DNA of 64,000 bases from Tetranychus cinnabarinus (Eukaryota > Arthropoda > Arachnida > Trombidiformes > Tetranychidae), in the NCBI GenBank assembly GCA_022266195.1, contig WHVY01000002.1, positions 14,523,001 to 14,587,000 of the forward strand, written 5' to 3'. Every line of letters starts with the position of its first letter. Position 1 is the stretch's first letter. The notes beneath the pieces were generated by a model. That model ran no database searches. It was not told where the DNA came from and saw nothing but the letters and a program-made list of their open reading frames with translations. Both the position numbers and the translations under genes were made by a program. Of the stretch, positions 12,801 to 23,463 are shown one piece after another.

Positions 12801-13943
12801 TTCTTCTTCATTTCTCTCTTTCTCCATATAATGTTTCCCTCTTTCTTTAGCTTTTCCCTTCAACGCAAAGAAACACACTGTAGACACCAACTAAAGAGGA
12901 AAGGAAGAGAAGCATAATTCCTTTTAGTGCACACACTGTTGTTTTGTGTGTTCTTTTCTTTCTCTGTTTCTCTTTTTAGGCACACATTCACTCTAATTAA
13001 ACATCTTTTCTTGCCGTGATCTCTTTCTCACCATGGATTCCTTATTGTCAGTTTCGTTATGACCACCAATTCGACCATCAATTATTTTAACCACTAATAC
13101 TTATACCTACCTTCAAAAACAACAAAATATAAACAACAACCATCACCACCACCACCATCATCATCATCATCAACAAGAAAAATCATAAGGATAAAAAATA
13201 ATATTTCAACTAAAGTATCAATATCCAATTCTGATGGTGGTCATCACTGTCAATTGAATTTGCTATCGATTTGTGTACATCATCTCTACCAATGATTTGC
13301 TATTTTATCCTATGTTTCTTCAATCAAAAACATAATTATTATCATCATCTCACGCCGGCTTCACTGAATTGAAAATCTTTCAAACCATTCTCACCACACA
13401 ATTTGGTTGTTATTATTTGTGTCATCGAAAGTGAACTTGATTTTTGCTTGAAAAACATTTTCTTGTTTTTCCTTTACTGTTCAGTGTTTTTTGTTTGTTT
13501 CAATGCAGCCAATGCCTGTTACTTTGTTTCACCAATCCTTGCTAACTTAGTAGTGCTCACCAGAATAATTATTGACTTATTTTTCAATAGTACTGACTAA
13601 TTGTTGATCTCTCAATTTTGTACATCATCTTATTAATATTTTTGATTCCCCGAGTGGCTTCGGAAAATTCAATCAAAGAGCGATCATCTAAAGATAACAA
13701 AGTAGCTCGCTCTTCAAAGAGTCTGCTGTTGCCATCATTTGGTACTCGCTTTTCTCCACCCTTGTGTATTTCCCTTGTTACCACAATCCTACTCTGCATT
13801 TGAAAATGTTTTTACATTATTAATTTACGAGCACAGAGTGTTTGACAACTGTTAGCTTATTGATTACCATAAGTGAGATTCGCAGCAAAGACTGTTGGTA
13901 AATCAATCCTCCTATACCTTTAATTACTATCATTTGAATCAAC
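9845..13943. other. Gene-poor region with GA-rich, CT-rich and dinucleotide-repeat blocks
   Basis: About 4.1 kb with no supportable gene. Simple sequence: (GT)n around 10718-10738 and 10935-10950, CACACA runs around 10858-10880, GA-rich purine tracts at about 10500-10640, 11850-11940 and 12410-12640, CT-rich tracts at about 11060-11330 and 12770-12980, and CCACCA/TCATCA repeats at 13141-13175. ORFs here (10311, 11741, 11827, 12657 and others) are shadows of these tracts. The stretch after about 12900 is likely promoter and 5' UTR of the BTB zinc-finger gene. Confidence 0.45.
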
Positions 13944-15240
13944 ATGGATATTGAAATGGAAAGGGAATTTAATGTTGACATCAGGTAAAAACATTTATTA
14001 GTGAATCCCTATAAGTATATGTTTTTCTGTTTCAGTGGCCATATTTTTGTCATTAAATGTTGGTCTTTGGATGTAAATATTGTCTAACTCTTCTTTTTGT
14101 ATTATTTATTGTCATAGGAAAATGTCTAAAAATTGTGTTATACTCCGTCTACACCATCCTTTCTCATATGTTTACATCAAATCTCGTCTACTTCGACCTT
14201 TGCCCAAAGATTTGTTGATTTGTGGCCAAGATGGTTATGGACAAAAAATCCATTCAGCCTTACTAGTTTTCCTTTCTGCCAAGTTTTCAGCTTGGTTTGA
14301 GGCTTGTAATGATAATGGACATACAATAACCAATTTCTTGATACCGACCATGGACAAAATGGGGATACAATGCCTTCACGAGTTAATATATGACGGTTCT
14401 TGTAAAATTGATTTCAACCGAGCCAGTCAAGTGGTTAACCAAATTTCTCAACTAGGCCTGTCCATAACAGCGGAAAGTAAAGATGGTCAAAGAATCCAGT
14501 TACTACAAAATGAAACAGATCTAGTGGACGAAGATGAAAATGATGACGATGAAGAGGTTGTGGATGTCGATGTTGAAGATCGATTAAACTCAATCATACC
14601 TAACTCGGATAATGCTTCTCAAACTTCAGAAGATTTAATGCTTCAGAATCAATTACATACCTCACCATCACCTCTATCTATCTCTACGACCGAACAAGAA
14701 GATGAGATTCCACCTTTACAACATGCTACTTATGGTGGTCGCCATAATTCGATCCCGCATCAAATGATGACCAATAACAACTCACATATGTCTGAATCCC
14801 CTCCACCCTTGACTTTAACCAATCAAGGAATGATATCGCCTCCACCCGAAGCTAAACTTGAAAATGGTCGAGTTCGGTGTACCTATTGTGACAAAAGTTT
14901 GGCAAATGCTCGTAATTGGAGGGAACACATTCTCGCTCTTCATCTGGGTCAGACCATGCCTTGTCCAAGGTGTGGAGCACACTTTAAACATCGGTCAACT
15001 CTTCGTGGTCATTTACTACGTTGCAGAAAGCTTAGTGGACCTAATAATAATAGTAATACCACCTCCACCAGTAATAACAACAACTTAAACAACAACAATA
15101 ATAGTGTTGCTAATAACAATAATCATAATAGTTCAAATAACAACAATAGTAATAATATCAATAATGGTAATAATGCGAGTTCCGCCAACAATCTCAACAA
15201 TAATAACATCATGCACACCGTCAAGCAAGCTAATTTTTGA
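13944..15240 (+). CDS. BTB/POZ-like and C2H2 zinc-finger transcription factor
   Basis: Two exons: 13944-13984 (41 nt) and 14118-15240 (1123 nt), joined in phase 2 as ...FNVDIR-KMSKNC; 387 aa. Residues about 40-140 look like a divergent BTB/POZ domain (PLPKDLLICGQDGYGQKIHS, SALLVFLSAKFSAWFEA, then LHELIYDGSCKI). An acidic run (DEDENDDDEEVVDVDVED) follows, then S/P-rich linker. Two zinc fingers come next: CTYCDKSLANARNWREHILALH (C2H2) and CPRCGAHFKHRSTLRGHLLRC (C2HC). The tail is asparagine-rich for about 60 residues. This arrangement is that of arthropod BTB-ZF proteins of the Broad/Tramtrack type; I cannot name an orthologue. It converges on Hem; AATAAA at 16237-16242 is a possible poly(A) signal. 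Confidence 0.8.
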
Positions 15241-16665
15241 AAATTTCCCTTCAAATGGAGAAGGAATGGATTTTTCGTACTTTTAGCATCTAAACTTAAT
15301 GTTTTTCATCTCAAATTTGCTTGGTGAATGGATCTCCTATCAAGATCACATCTTTTGAGTTTCTTGAACACGGTGACTGATTTTTTCATTTAAATTTGCT
15401 AATGTCAACCTGTTCATCATTTATCAAAACTTGCTATAAAACACCTATATGAATCTAACTCAACGTACCATCAACTATCATTAAGCACTCAAGAAATCAA
15501 ACCACTCAATACTGTATTATCTGCGAATTCGGAACCTTCTGAAAACTATGTATTTTTCACAATCATCATTCTTCTCTGCTGAATGGAATCATAGACCGTG
15601 TTTATATTAGTGTGAATTATGAAAAGATTGTGAGCCACGGAACATCTCATTCAATTCACTAGCTTTTTGTGTTCCCCAAATCACCACAAAAAAAACAAAA
15701 AAAATCAACATTTTCTTCTACCAGCTTTGTGTGTAGGTCAGCACAACAAAGATCAATCATTTTATTATTGTAATCACTGATTCACCTCACTTATAAATAT
15801 GAACCGGCATTGTTTTCCATAAGCTGCAATCTATAATATGACCTAATATTTATCACATGTCCCTAACTTTATTTTTATTTTTCATCATCGCCGAGATTCA
15901 GACATCTTCATCTTTTACATTCCTTTTTTTCATTTGAACTGGATACAGTCAAATACCTTATTTAACAGTCATGATCAAGTGCGAATCAAGCTTTAATCGG
16001 CTTTTCTTTTTTTCCTCTGTTCATTAACTCTTTTTTTTTAAATTTTGTTGATGAAATCAAGATTCATTTCTTCACATCTTTTCGTTCTCTCTCTTCCTCT
16101 CTTGCAATTCAATCTTTTTTTGTCATTTTTGTTGCCCCATTTTTTTCTAATAATTCCATTTGTTTTCATATTCTTACAAATTTTTTGATAAAAAATGTGA
16201 CCAATCTTTAAGTTCCTGATGATATAAAACATGCGAAATAAAAGTAAATCATAAGCAAATCTTGATTGGCTACAGTTAATTAAAAATTGCGGAATTCATT
16301 GGTGAATTTCAAAGAATTATCGGTTTAATACATTTACAAGGTTGTTATAGATTATTGTTGATATAATAACGTATAATAATAATTTATAAATATTTTATAA
16401 GTTTGCAAAATCAACTATTTTCTAAATAGAGAAAGAGTTAAAGTTTGAAAAAAGGAGGACTAAAAGATGCTATCAATATGGACTGAAAGATGGACAAGAA
16501 GACTAATATAAAATTCGAGATTGGTTAGAAAATAGAAAATTGTGTAATAAGGAAGATTATCAAATAATGATAAGTGATCGTGATTTCAAGAAATTGTGCT
16601 GTAACACCATTAAGTTGATAATACTTAAGATGAGAAGAAAAGAAAGGAATGTATGAAGAGCGTAT
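15241..16665. other. Convergent 3' region between BTB-ZF and Hem
   Basis: About 1.4 kb containing the 3' UTRs of two convergent genes. AT-rich, with T-runs and a plus-strand AATAAA at 16237. No coding sequence or RNA gene is supported; the minus-strand ORF at 16038-16232 is a K-rich low-complexity shadow. Confidence 0.4.
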
Positions 16666-19600
16666 TCAATTGGAAGCGTTGAGAATTCCTTGGTTTTTGT
16701 ACACAGCATGGTATGCGTTTCGAAACAATGCATAGGGGAAACAAGATTCTAAAAGATCCATAGTAAGAAACGGTGATTCTTTGACAATTAAGTCCAACAA
16801 AATGTAAACTGATTCTCGATTACGAATAGCTTCTTTGTCTTGCTCTTGGCCAAGTCGAAGAAGGCTTGATGAAGCGAGAGCTAAAAATTCTTTAAATCGA
16901 TCAACGGTATCTCCGTGGTTACATATTGTGAAAAGAGCTCCAGCAATACCATTAATTGCTTGAGCTAAACAGTGTATATTGTTGCCATGAGCTTCTAATG
17001 AAGGTTTGTAATATGACTGCTCTCCACGAGCAAGTTTAGGCAAAGAAACGGCAATGAAAACCATAAGAAGACATGCAATTTGGTATTCATCTTCACCCAG
17101 CTCTATAAAAGTTAAACCAATAAAATGAGAGAGTAATTAGTAGTTGAAGATAATTAAGAGTAAAGTAAGATCTAAAGTAAGAGTACTTACCACTTTTTTG
17201 AGACAATAATGCAGTAACTAGGGCTGGGTCCACTTTGTTTGGCAGTCCAGCAGCGGAACACATTTCACTAATACTCTGTTAAATAATAAAGGAGTTAGAG
17301 AAATTAAAATCTTTTCAAAAATATAAAGAATACAAAAATTAAGAAAAATGGTGAAAGAAATACCTGAAGTTTTGCACTTTCAATCTGGAAAAAATAAAAT
17401 TGAGATTAGAATGAGCGCTATTTTAATTTTAATCCAATTTTAAGTCAAGAAGTTATTCATAGCTTACCATCGATTCTCCACTTGGAACATGATGCTTGAA
17501 ATCTAAAATTGAACTCATCAGGAACGGAATTCGATCGAATAAAACATCACTGAGCGCTTCTTGAGCCAATTCTCTGAAGCAAAGAATAACACCGATGATG
17601 GTCATTCTTTGCAAAACACTATCTACATCTAAAGAGATAATAAAATAAATTAATAACTGAATGAAAATAAGAATAAACTAAAGAAAATGAATTCAATTCA
17701 TTAGAGGAAAATTGGCAAGGAAATCTATCGCAATCTAATACAAAGAGGTAAGTCAATTTTTACTTTGAGCAATCTTGGGTCCTTTTGTAAGCAGCAAGTA
17801 TCAAAAATGATTACAGAAGAAAACAGTTAAGAGAAAAGATGATACAACAAATTGTATTTGTAAAAATATGAAACTATGTAACTTACTTTGAAGTTTTTTA
17901 AATAATTCTCGCATTTGATCAGGCTTGTCATAATTAGATCTTAATGCGAGTAAAGTTTCTTTATTTAATATGACCAATTTCTGTAGGAGAAAGAATTGAA
18001 ACCACAGTATTAATAAGCTGATTATTAAAATCAATATGATTTGCATTCAAGAGCATACCTTTAATTCAGTTACTTGGCTTGCAATATGCCACATCAGATT
18101 TTCATTGCAATATTTCATTCCATAAGGTCCAATAAGTTCAGCTAAAGCTCTTAATTCTGGAAAAATAAATAGAATGAGTAAATCTCAAACTCAATTGACT
18201 GATTGTGTAAAAGATCAAATAAAGAAAAGATTGATACCATTGACATCGGAATACTCTTCAGCGCAAAAAGGTACCTGACCTTCAACTGGCAAAGTAACAA
18301 AAGCTTTTTGCAATGGAGAGTAACAGATTTGACCAGCACTGACTCGTCTGAGAAGAACTTCAAGATACCAATTTGAATAGAGAGCAGTAATTGTTTTATC
18401 ACCATGGCTATCTTGTGGTTGAGTTTGCAGGAGGAGTACGTTGTTGAAAATGTTGGTCATCTCAATTTGAACTATAAGATGATTTGATAAAATTATAATC
18501 AATAATAATTCATAAATATTCAAATCAAAAATTTAAAAAGATGAAAATTACCATAATTTTCCATAGACTGAAGTACATTCATATAAGCTCGAACACTGCT
18601 CAATAACTCAGATGGTTTCGCTATCTCATTGGTCTCTGGATTAAACATGACCATTCCAACAAGAGCCTTATTGAATCTAGACTCTAAATGACCATGAAGA
18701 TATTCACGTGGAGCAAAAGTATGATCCCAAACATGTATTGATGGGCAGTAATTGATAGCGTAACAGAGTTCAGTTAAAGCCATGTGAAGTTTGTCCATTC
18801 TAAGAAAAAAAGTTATAAATAAAGATATTGAAATTTATAAAGATAAATATGAAAATCGGAGAACAAATAAAAAGTAATTATGTTACTCACGTAGTTAACT
18901 CTTCTCGGGTGCGACGATAACTTTCAATACCGGGTTTATCGATTTCTCTTTCTATTTTGTTCTTTTTGTCTCTTTTCTTTAGCTTGACAACAGAAACTAT
19001 TTGAGGAGCCACATGTTTTGGTAAGAGTTGATCATTAAGCATGCATTGGTGATCACAAATAGTTGTTATTATATTTTTGGCCTCTTTGGACATTTCATCA
19101 AGAAATAGATTCACCAAGGAGATGCTCCTTTCTCCGATTCGAGTTCGCTGTAAGTTAGTTAGAAGGAATATTAGAGTAATGTAATGAATAATTGACTAAG
19201 TAAATACCTCTTCTGGGGCAAGATCATGATATGAATTCAAGAAATGTGAACAGATCATTGGAAAGGCGATGATATATCTTGTTTGAGCAGGAAATTCCAA
19301 ACACATGTGGAACTGATCTTCGAAAATTTTACTGTAAAAACTATTGTGCAGAAAAAAGGCATTAGATTATGAACATTGGTAAATAAATGTTAATAGATTT
19401 TACCAGAATAATGATAAATCAGAAGTTTCAGTCAGTATATCTTCTAGATAATCAACCATTTTTGTGTGGAAAACAACAATATTCATCAAAGTGGCTAAAT
19501 TTTTGTGCTCAAAAAGATTCATAGGATAGCGACTGACGCTGCTGTAGGCCTGTAAAGATACAAGATGTTATAATAAAAGTTTTGAACAGAGTTTAAAGGT

Positions 19601-21632
19601 AGATGAGTAAAAAATTAATAATTTACTTGTAAACGGAACCAGTCAAGTCGGATTCCTCTAAAATCAAAGACTTCATTATTTTCAATCTGTTTCACTGAAA
19701 GATTGGAAATTTGACTGTAGATAGATTCCAATATTACGGAATCCTCTTCTGGCATCATGGAGACTCCTTGCATAATGGTGTTTAAAGCTACGGCATCATA
19801 GCAGGTCAAGTATTGGATATAGTAACGTTGAACAACCTGATTGTATTTTCTCACTAATGATCTAAGTTCTTCGATATGGAACAAAAGTTCAGGCAGTTGT
19901 CGATCGACAAGATCTTCAGCTTGTGCTTTGGGTCGTCCTTGTCTGACGGGAATATTGTCATAATGTCTGAGTAACCAATGTACTTCATCACGAGCAAAAG
20001 AAAGAGCCATGAAAACAAGTAAAGCTTTTGGTCCCAAAAGTCCAGGTTGGTCACCTAAAATAAGACCTAATTCTTTCAAAGCTGATCGAAGAAACTTTCG
20101 TTTTTCTCGATGGATGTGACCTCTGCACAGGTATTTGGGAGAAAAAGTAAGTGAAGAGGAAATTAGCAAACTGAGCCATCGAAATCTAAATAACTTATAA
20201 CTTACGCATTTTGAAGAACATTATTATATGCATCTTTGACATCGGAAACTCTTTTATTGTAGCCTTTGATTCCTTCGAAAAAATGTTGAACAAATGCGTG
20301 TGTGTGAATGACTTCATCTCTGTACAGTGTAATGACCCAGCCACATTGAAGAGCTTTAGAGAAAAGATCATGTGCGGGTGTTTGATTAAGATGTTGATGT
20401 ATCAGCAAGAAACCGACTGTAATGAAAGGAAAGACAAAAGCATTATTTTCAAAGAAAATGTACAAATAATTCAAAAGAGCACTCTTTAAAGCAAACAACT
20501 GGCTTACAAATGATATAACGTTCCATAGAGTCAATTGATAAATATTCTGTATTGATTGGATCAGTTTGTGCAGGAGTTAGAATATCTCGTGGGTTGGCAA
20601 CAATGCTCAAAATTTGGCTTTTTCGCCATTCTTCAGCGGGGAGATTACGTAAATGGAAGCTTTCTTGAAGGGAAATTAAAGCATTAAAAAGTAATTTTGA
20701 GTGCGGCACAAAATCTTCAGACAACTTTTTGACCGGATTCTCATATTCAACAATCATTTGACCAAGTCTGGGAAAGCTATTTTCACTGTGTCCATGGGTT
20801 AGTTCATGAGCCGTGTTGAACAGTCCAATAACAGCTTTTCTGTCTTCGACTCTAGAGACCAAAATCATCAGCGAAACATAGGTTGCCATCAAGTCAAGAT
20901 ATCCTCGAGTCAGATCAAAATTTATCGACTAGAAGCACAGGAGCAGAAGCAGGAAAAGATAAGATAATGCACACAGCAAAGGATTTTGATTTAAAAGAGA
21001 AATTAATCAATTGACAAAAATAGACAATTTTGAGGGGAGTTATTTCAATCGCAAATTATATTCACATGCAAAATTTAAAGGAATTTGACTGAGAACTTAA
21101 ATCCGCAAAAGCTATACTTACAATATCAAGTGTCAATTGACAAGCATCCATTGTTGTTAAAAGTTCATTAACATGATCTTTGAATTCCAAAATATCCACA
21201 AAGGTATAATAAAAATGGGTTGTAGCTTTAGTTATTTCAGTACGAGCAGTAGCTACAGCTCCAATCAAACTCTTTAAAAAAGAAAAAAGAGGAAAAAATT
21301 AGAATGAAACTCGCAAAAATATTGACTGAAAAGAATTGATGTTTACATTATTGCTCCTTGTATCAGTGTGAGGAAACCTTCGGACAATTTGTTTCATTGC
21401 TGATTCCAAGCCCTTGTCAGAAAGTATGGGAGGGCGAAGCTTGGGATCACTAGATTGCTGTGAAATAAGAAAATAAATACCAAATAAGAATATAAAAAAT
21501 TACATAATTTAAAAAACAGTTAAATACCTTTTTGATATTATAAAGTCTAGTCAACATTCCTATTCCCCGGTCATTAAGAATGGTAAGCTTTTCAGCTAAT
21601 TTTTGCTGAGAAACATTCAAGTGACGAACCAT
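16666..21632 (-). CDS. Hem: NCKAP1/Nap1 homologue Hem, WAVE regulatory complex subunit
   Basis: Scaffold that pairs with CYFIP/Sra-1 in the WAVE complex and links Rac to Arp2/3 actin assembly at the membrane. Seventeen exons on the minus strand: 21632-21528, 21457-21347, 21271-21122, 20928-20508, 20416-20206, 20122-19627, 19549-19404, 19340-19208, 19147-18891, 18799-18552, 18471-18238, 18156-18059, 17980-17887, 17628-17468, 17384-17364 (21-nt microexon), 17275-17191, 17102-16666. The sum is 3408 nt, 1135 aa (human 1128), and every junction keeps frame. Landmarks, N to C: QQKLAEKLTILNDRG, FYYTFVDILEFKDHV, RKFLRSALKELG, FDFRGIRLDWFRLQ, FPMICSHFLNS, YSNWYLEVLLRRVS, IGPYGMKYCNENLMWHI, NRESVYILLDLIVKESPF and FLTMDLLESCFPYALFRNAY. 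Start at 21632 matches the family N-terminus. Confidence 0.96.
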
Positions 21633-23405
21633 GGTTAGGTGTCCTGAGAAATCGGACCGAAAATCGGAAGCAATTGGAACAAACAAGCTAATCACAAGAA
21701 TACAATTATCAAATAAACAAAAAACCAAAACAAATAATCAATGGGCTTGGTTAGGTTTGGTTTCCAATTTCCTATGATTCTTTCTGAATAGAAATTTGTC
21801 AAAATAGTTCTTATTCTAACCTGAAGATGGCATAGAAAAGCAATAACACAAGTAATGACTCATAATCATTGGGATAATGCACATCGCTGGAAATAGCTTA
21901 TTTACACTATTCATCGGGCAGCATAATTCATGATTTTCAATCTTCCTTAATAAATCAAATTTAATCTGAAATATTGCTTTAAGCTGATTTAACGAGTTTT
22001 TGGATTGATATTTCGAAAGAAAATTGTGTAAAGCCAATTGATAATTTGAAAGAAACCGAATCAAAATTTGTCTTTTCTTCTCACTTATCTTTCAACAAAG
22101 GGGCGACTTATGCCATCTATTGGGCATAAGAAAAGAAAATTTCCTTTTTACCTTTACCAATACGGAGAAAATTTTGAGTACATTTAAAGTAATAATTTGT
22201 TTAATGCTTATCTAACTAAATTAGATATCGATTTAAGTAATAGTATAGCTCTAGCTTCTGAATGAATCAACATATTCACATGGAACTTTCACCAAAAGCC
22301 ATTAAATCAAATGTATTTTCTCGTGAAGATTAAATTGATACGAGGTCAAGTGAGAGCAGGGGGTCAAAATGCAAACTTTTTTCTGTGACCTCAGATGGAG
22401 CTAGTCTTGACAGAGAAAAGTGTTTTTGATTCAATGGCTTTTGTGAAATCTTTCGTGTGAATATGTTGATTCATTCAGGAGCTAGAACTTGTGGACAAAA
22501 ATAAGGCCAATCGTAAAACAGACGAACTATTGGTCTATAAAAAAGCTTGTGTTAGCTCATAGATGGCAATATAAAGACTATTTGCACCAATCAGGATTGA
22601 ATCTGATCGAGTCATTATCAATAAAGATAAAACGATATCAATTGAAGTAAAACGACCAAATCGCTATATCAAGTGATCCAAGTCTTGCAAATAGATCTCC
22701 GGCGTTAATCGATAAAGCTATTCAAGAAAAACATATCTACACAAAATTTCAGCTCTCAATCTTGACTAGTTTGCGAGAAGGAACCGAAAAAAATTGACTT
22801 TGAAGCGCAACTGTGCCAAACGGAAGTTTTGACAAGACCTAATGTGGTTCGCAATTGTCCTTTTTCATCAAGTAAAGTTACTTTCAATTTAACGAGGGTC
22901 GACTTTTCGTGGCTCACACACCTTTGAAGCAGTTTTTCCAAGTTTGAAACTCTTCTTTACATCAATGAGATATTTAGTCTGCTGTATAGCTCTGAAATCA
23001 CTGGAAGAGTCAAGTATTATTTTGATTCAAAGTTGCTAAAATTTTGTCGATTTCCTTTTATTTTTTCAGTAAACATGGAACCGTAATATTTGAGTTTTTA
23101 GCTCATGTGAAGCTTATCAATTATCGCACAAAGTAATCGATGCTCATTTTATGAAAAAGAATCGATGAGTATCGATGGAATCGAAGTAATCGCCATCTCT
23201 AGTATTTACCTGTTTTATGAATGAATGTGAGAAAGAGTAACATAATCTTTCTCCTCTCCCCTTCTTGTTTTTCATCTGTTTCATCTGTCATTTCATCTTC
23301 ACATCTTTTCCTCCCTCTCGTTTTCTCTCTCATTTCTGCTCGACTGACTAATTGAATGAATGGATGGATGATTAACAGTAATTTACAAGATTCGTACCTC
23401 GTTAC
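21633..23405. other. Hem upstream region and intergenic DNA
   Basis: About 1.8 kb between the Hem start (minus) and a candidate plus-strand first exon at 23406. It holds the Hem 5' leader and promoter (unmapped), a diverged inverted repeat at 22249-22489, and a pyrimidine-rich block at about 23240-23340 that could be the 5' UTR of the plus-strand transcript. The minus ORF at 22756-22941 has no recognisable features. Confidence 0.4.
22249..22489. repeat. Inverted repeat, ~75-bp arms, ~90-bp spacer
   Basis: Left arm 22249-22322 (begins TCTAGCTTCTGAATGAATCA) pairs with right arm 22413-22489, whose reverse complement begins with TCTAGCTCCTGAATGAATCA. Shared blocks include ATCAACATATTCACA and AAAAGCCATT; I judge the arms about 80% identical with small indels. 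It resembles an old foldback/MITE insertion. Confidence 0.75.
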
Positions 23406-23463
23406 ATGGGATTCATCCTGAAAACATCTTCAATGGCTGATTTATACGAAGACAGTCCAATTG
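23406..23463 (+). CDS. Candidate alternative first coding exon (possibly of pointed)
   Basis: ATG at 23406 (second in-frame ATG at 23433) opens 19 codons, M-G-F-I-L-K-T-S-S-M-A-D-L-Y-E-D-S-P-I, ending in phase 1 at a strong donor G|GTAAGT (23463/23464). A pyrimidine-rich leader like those ahead of other starts in the window precedes it. No other plus-strand gene lies between here and pointed. Its phase-1 end would splice in frame onto pointed exon 2 (38834) to give ...YEDSPI-DLPAQVPPLTPG. That it is an alternative pointed promoter is inference; it could instead be chance or belong to an unrecognised transcript. Confidence 0.35.

Noticed and set aside
20211..20489. Plus-strand ORF of 92 codons inside Hem
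   Set aside because: Antisense shadow of a Hem exon and its intron.
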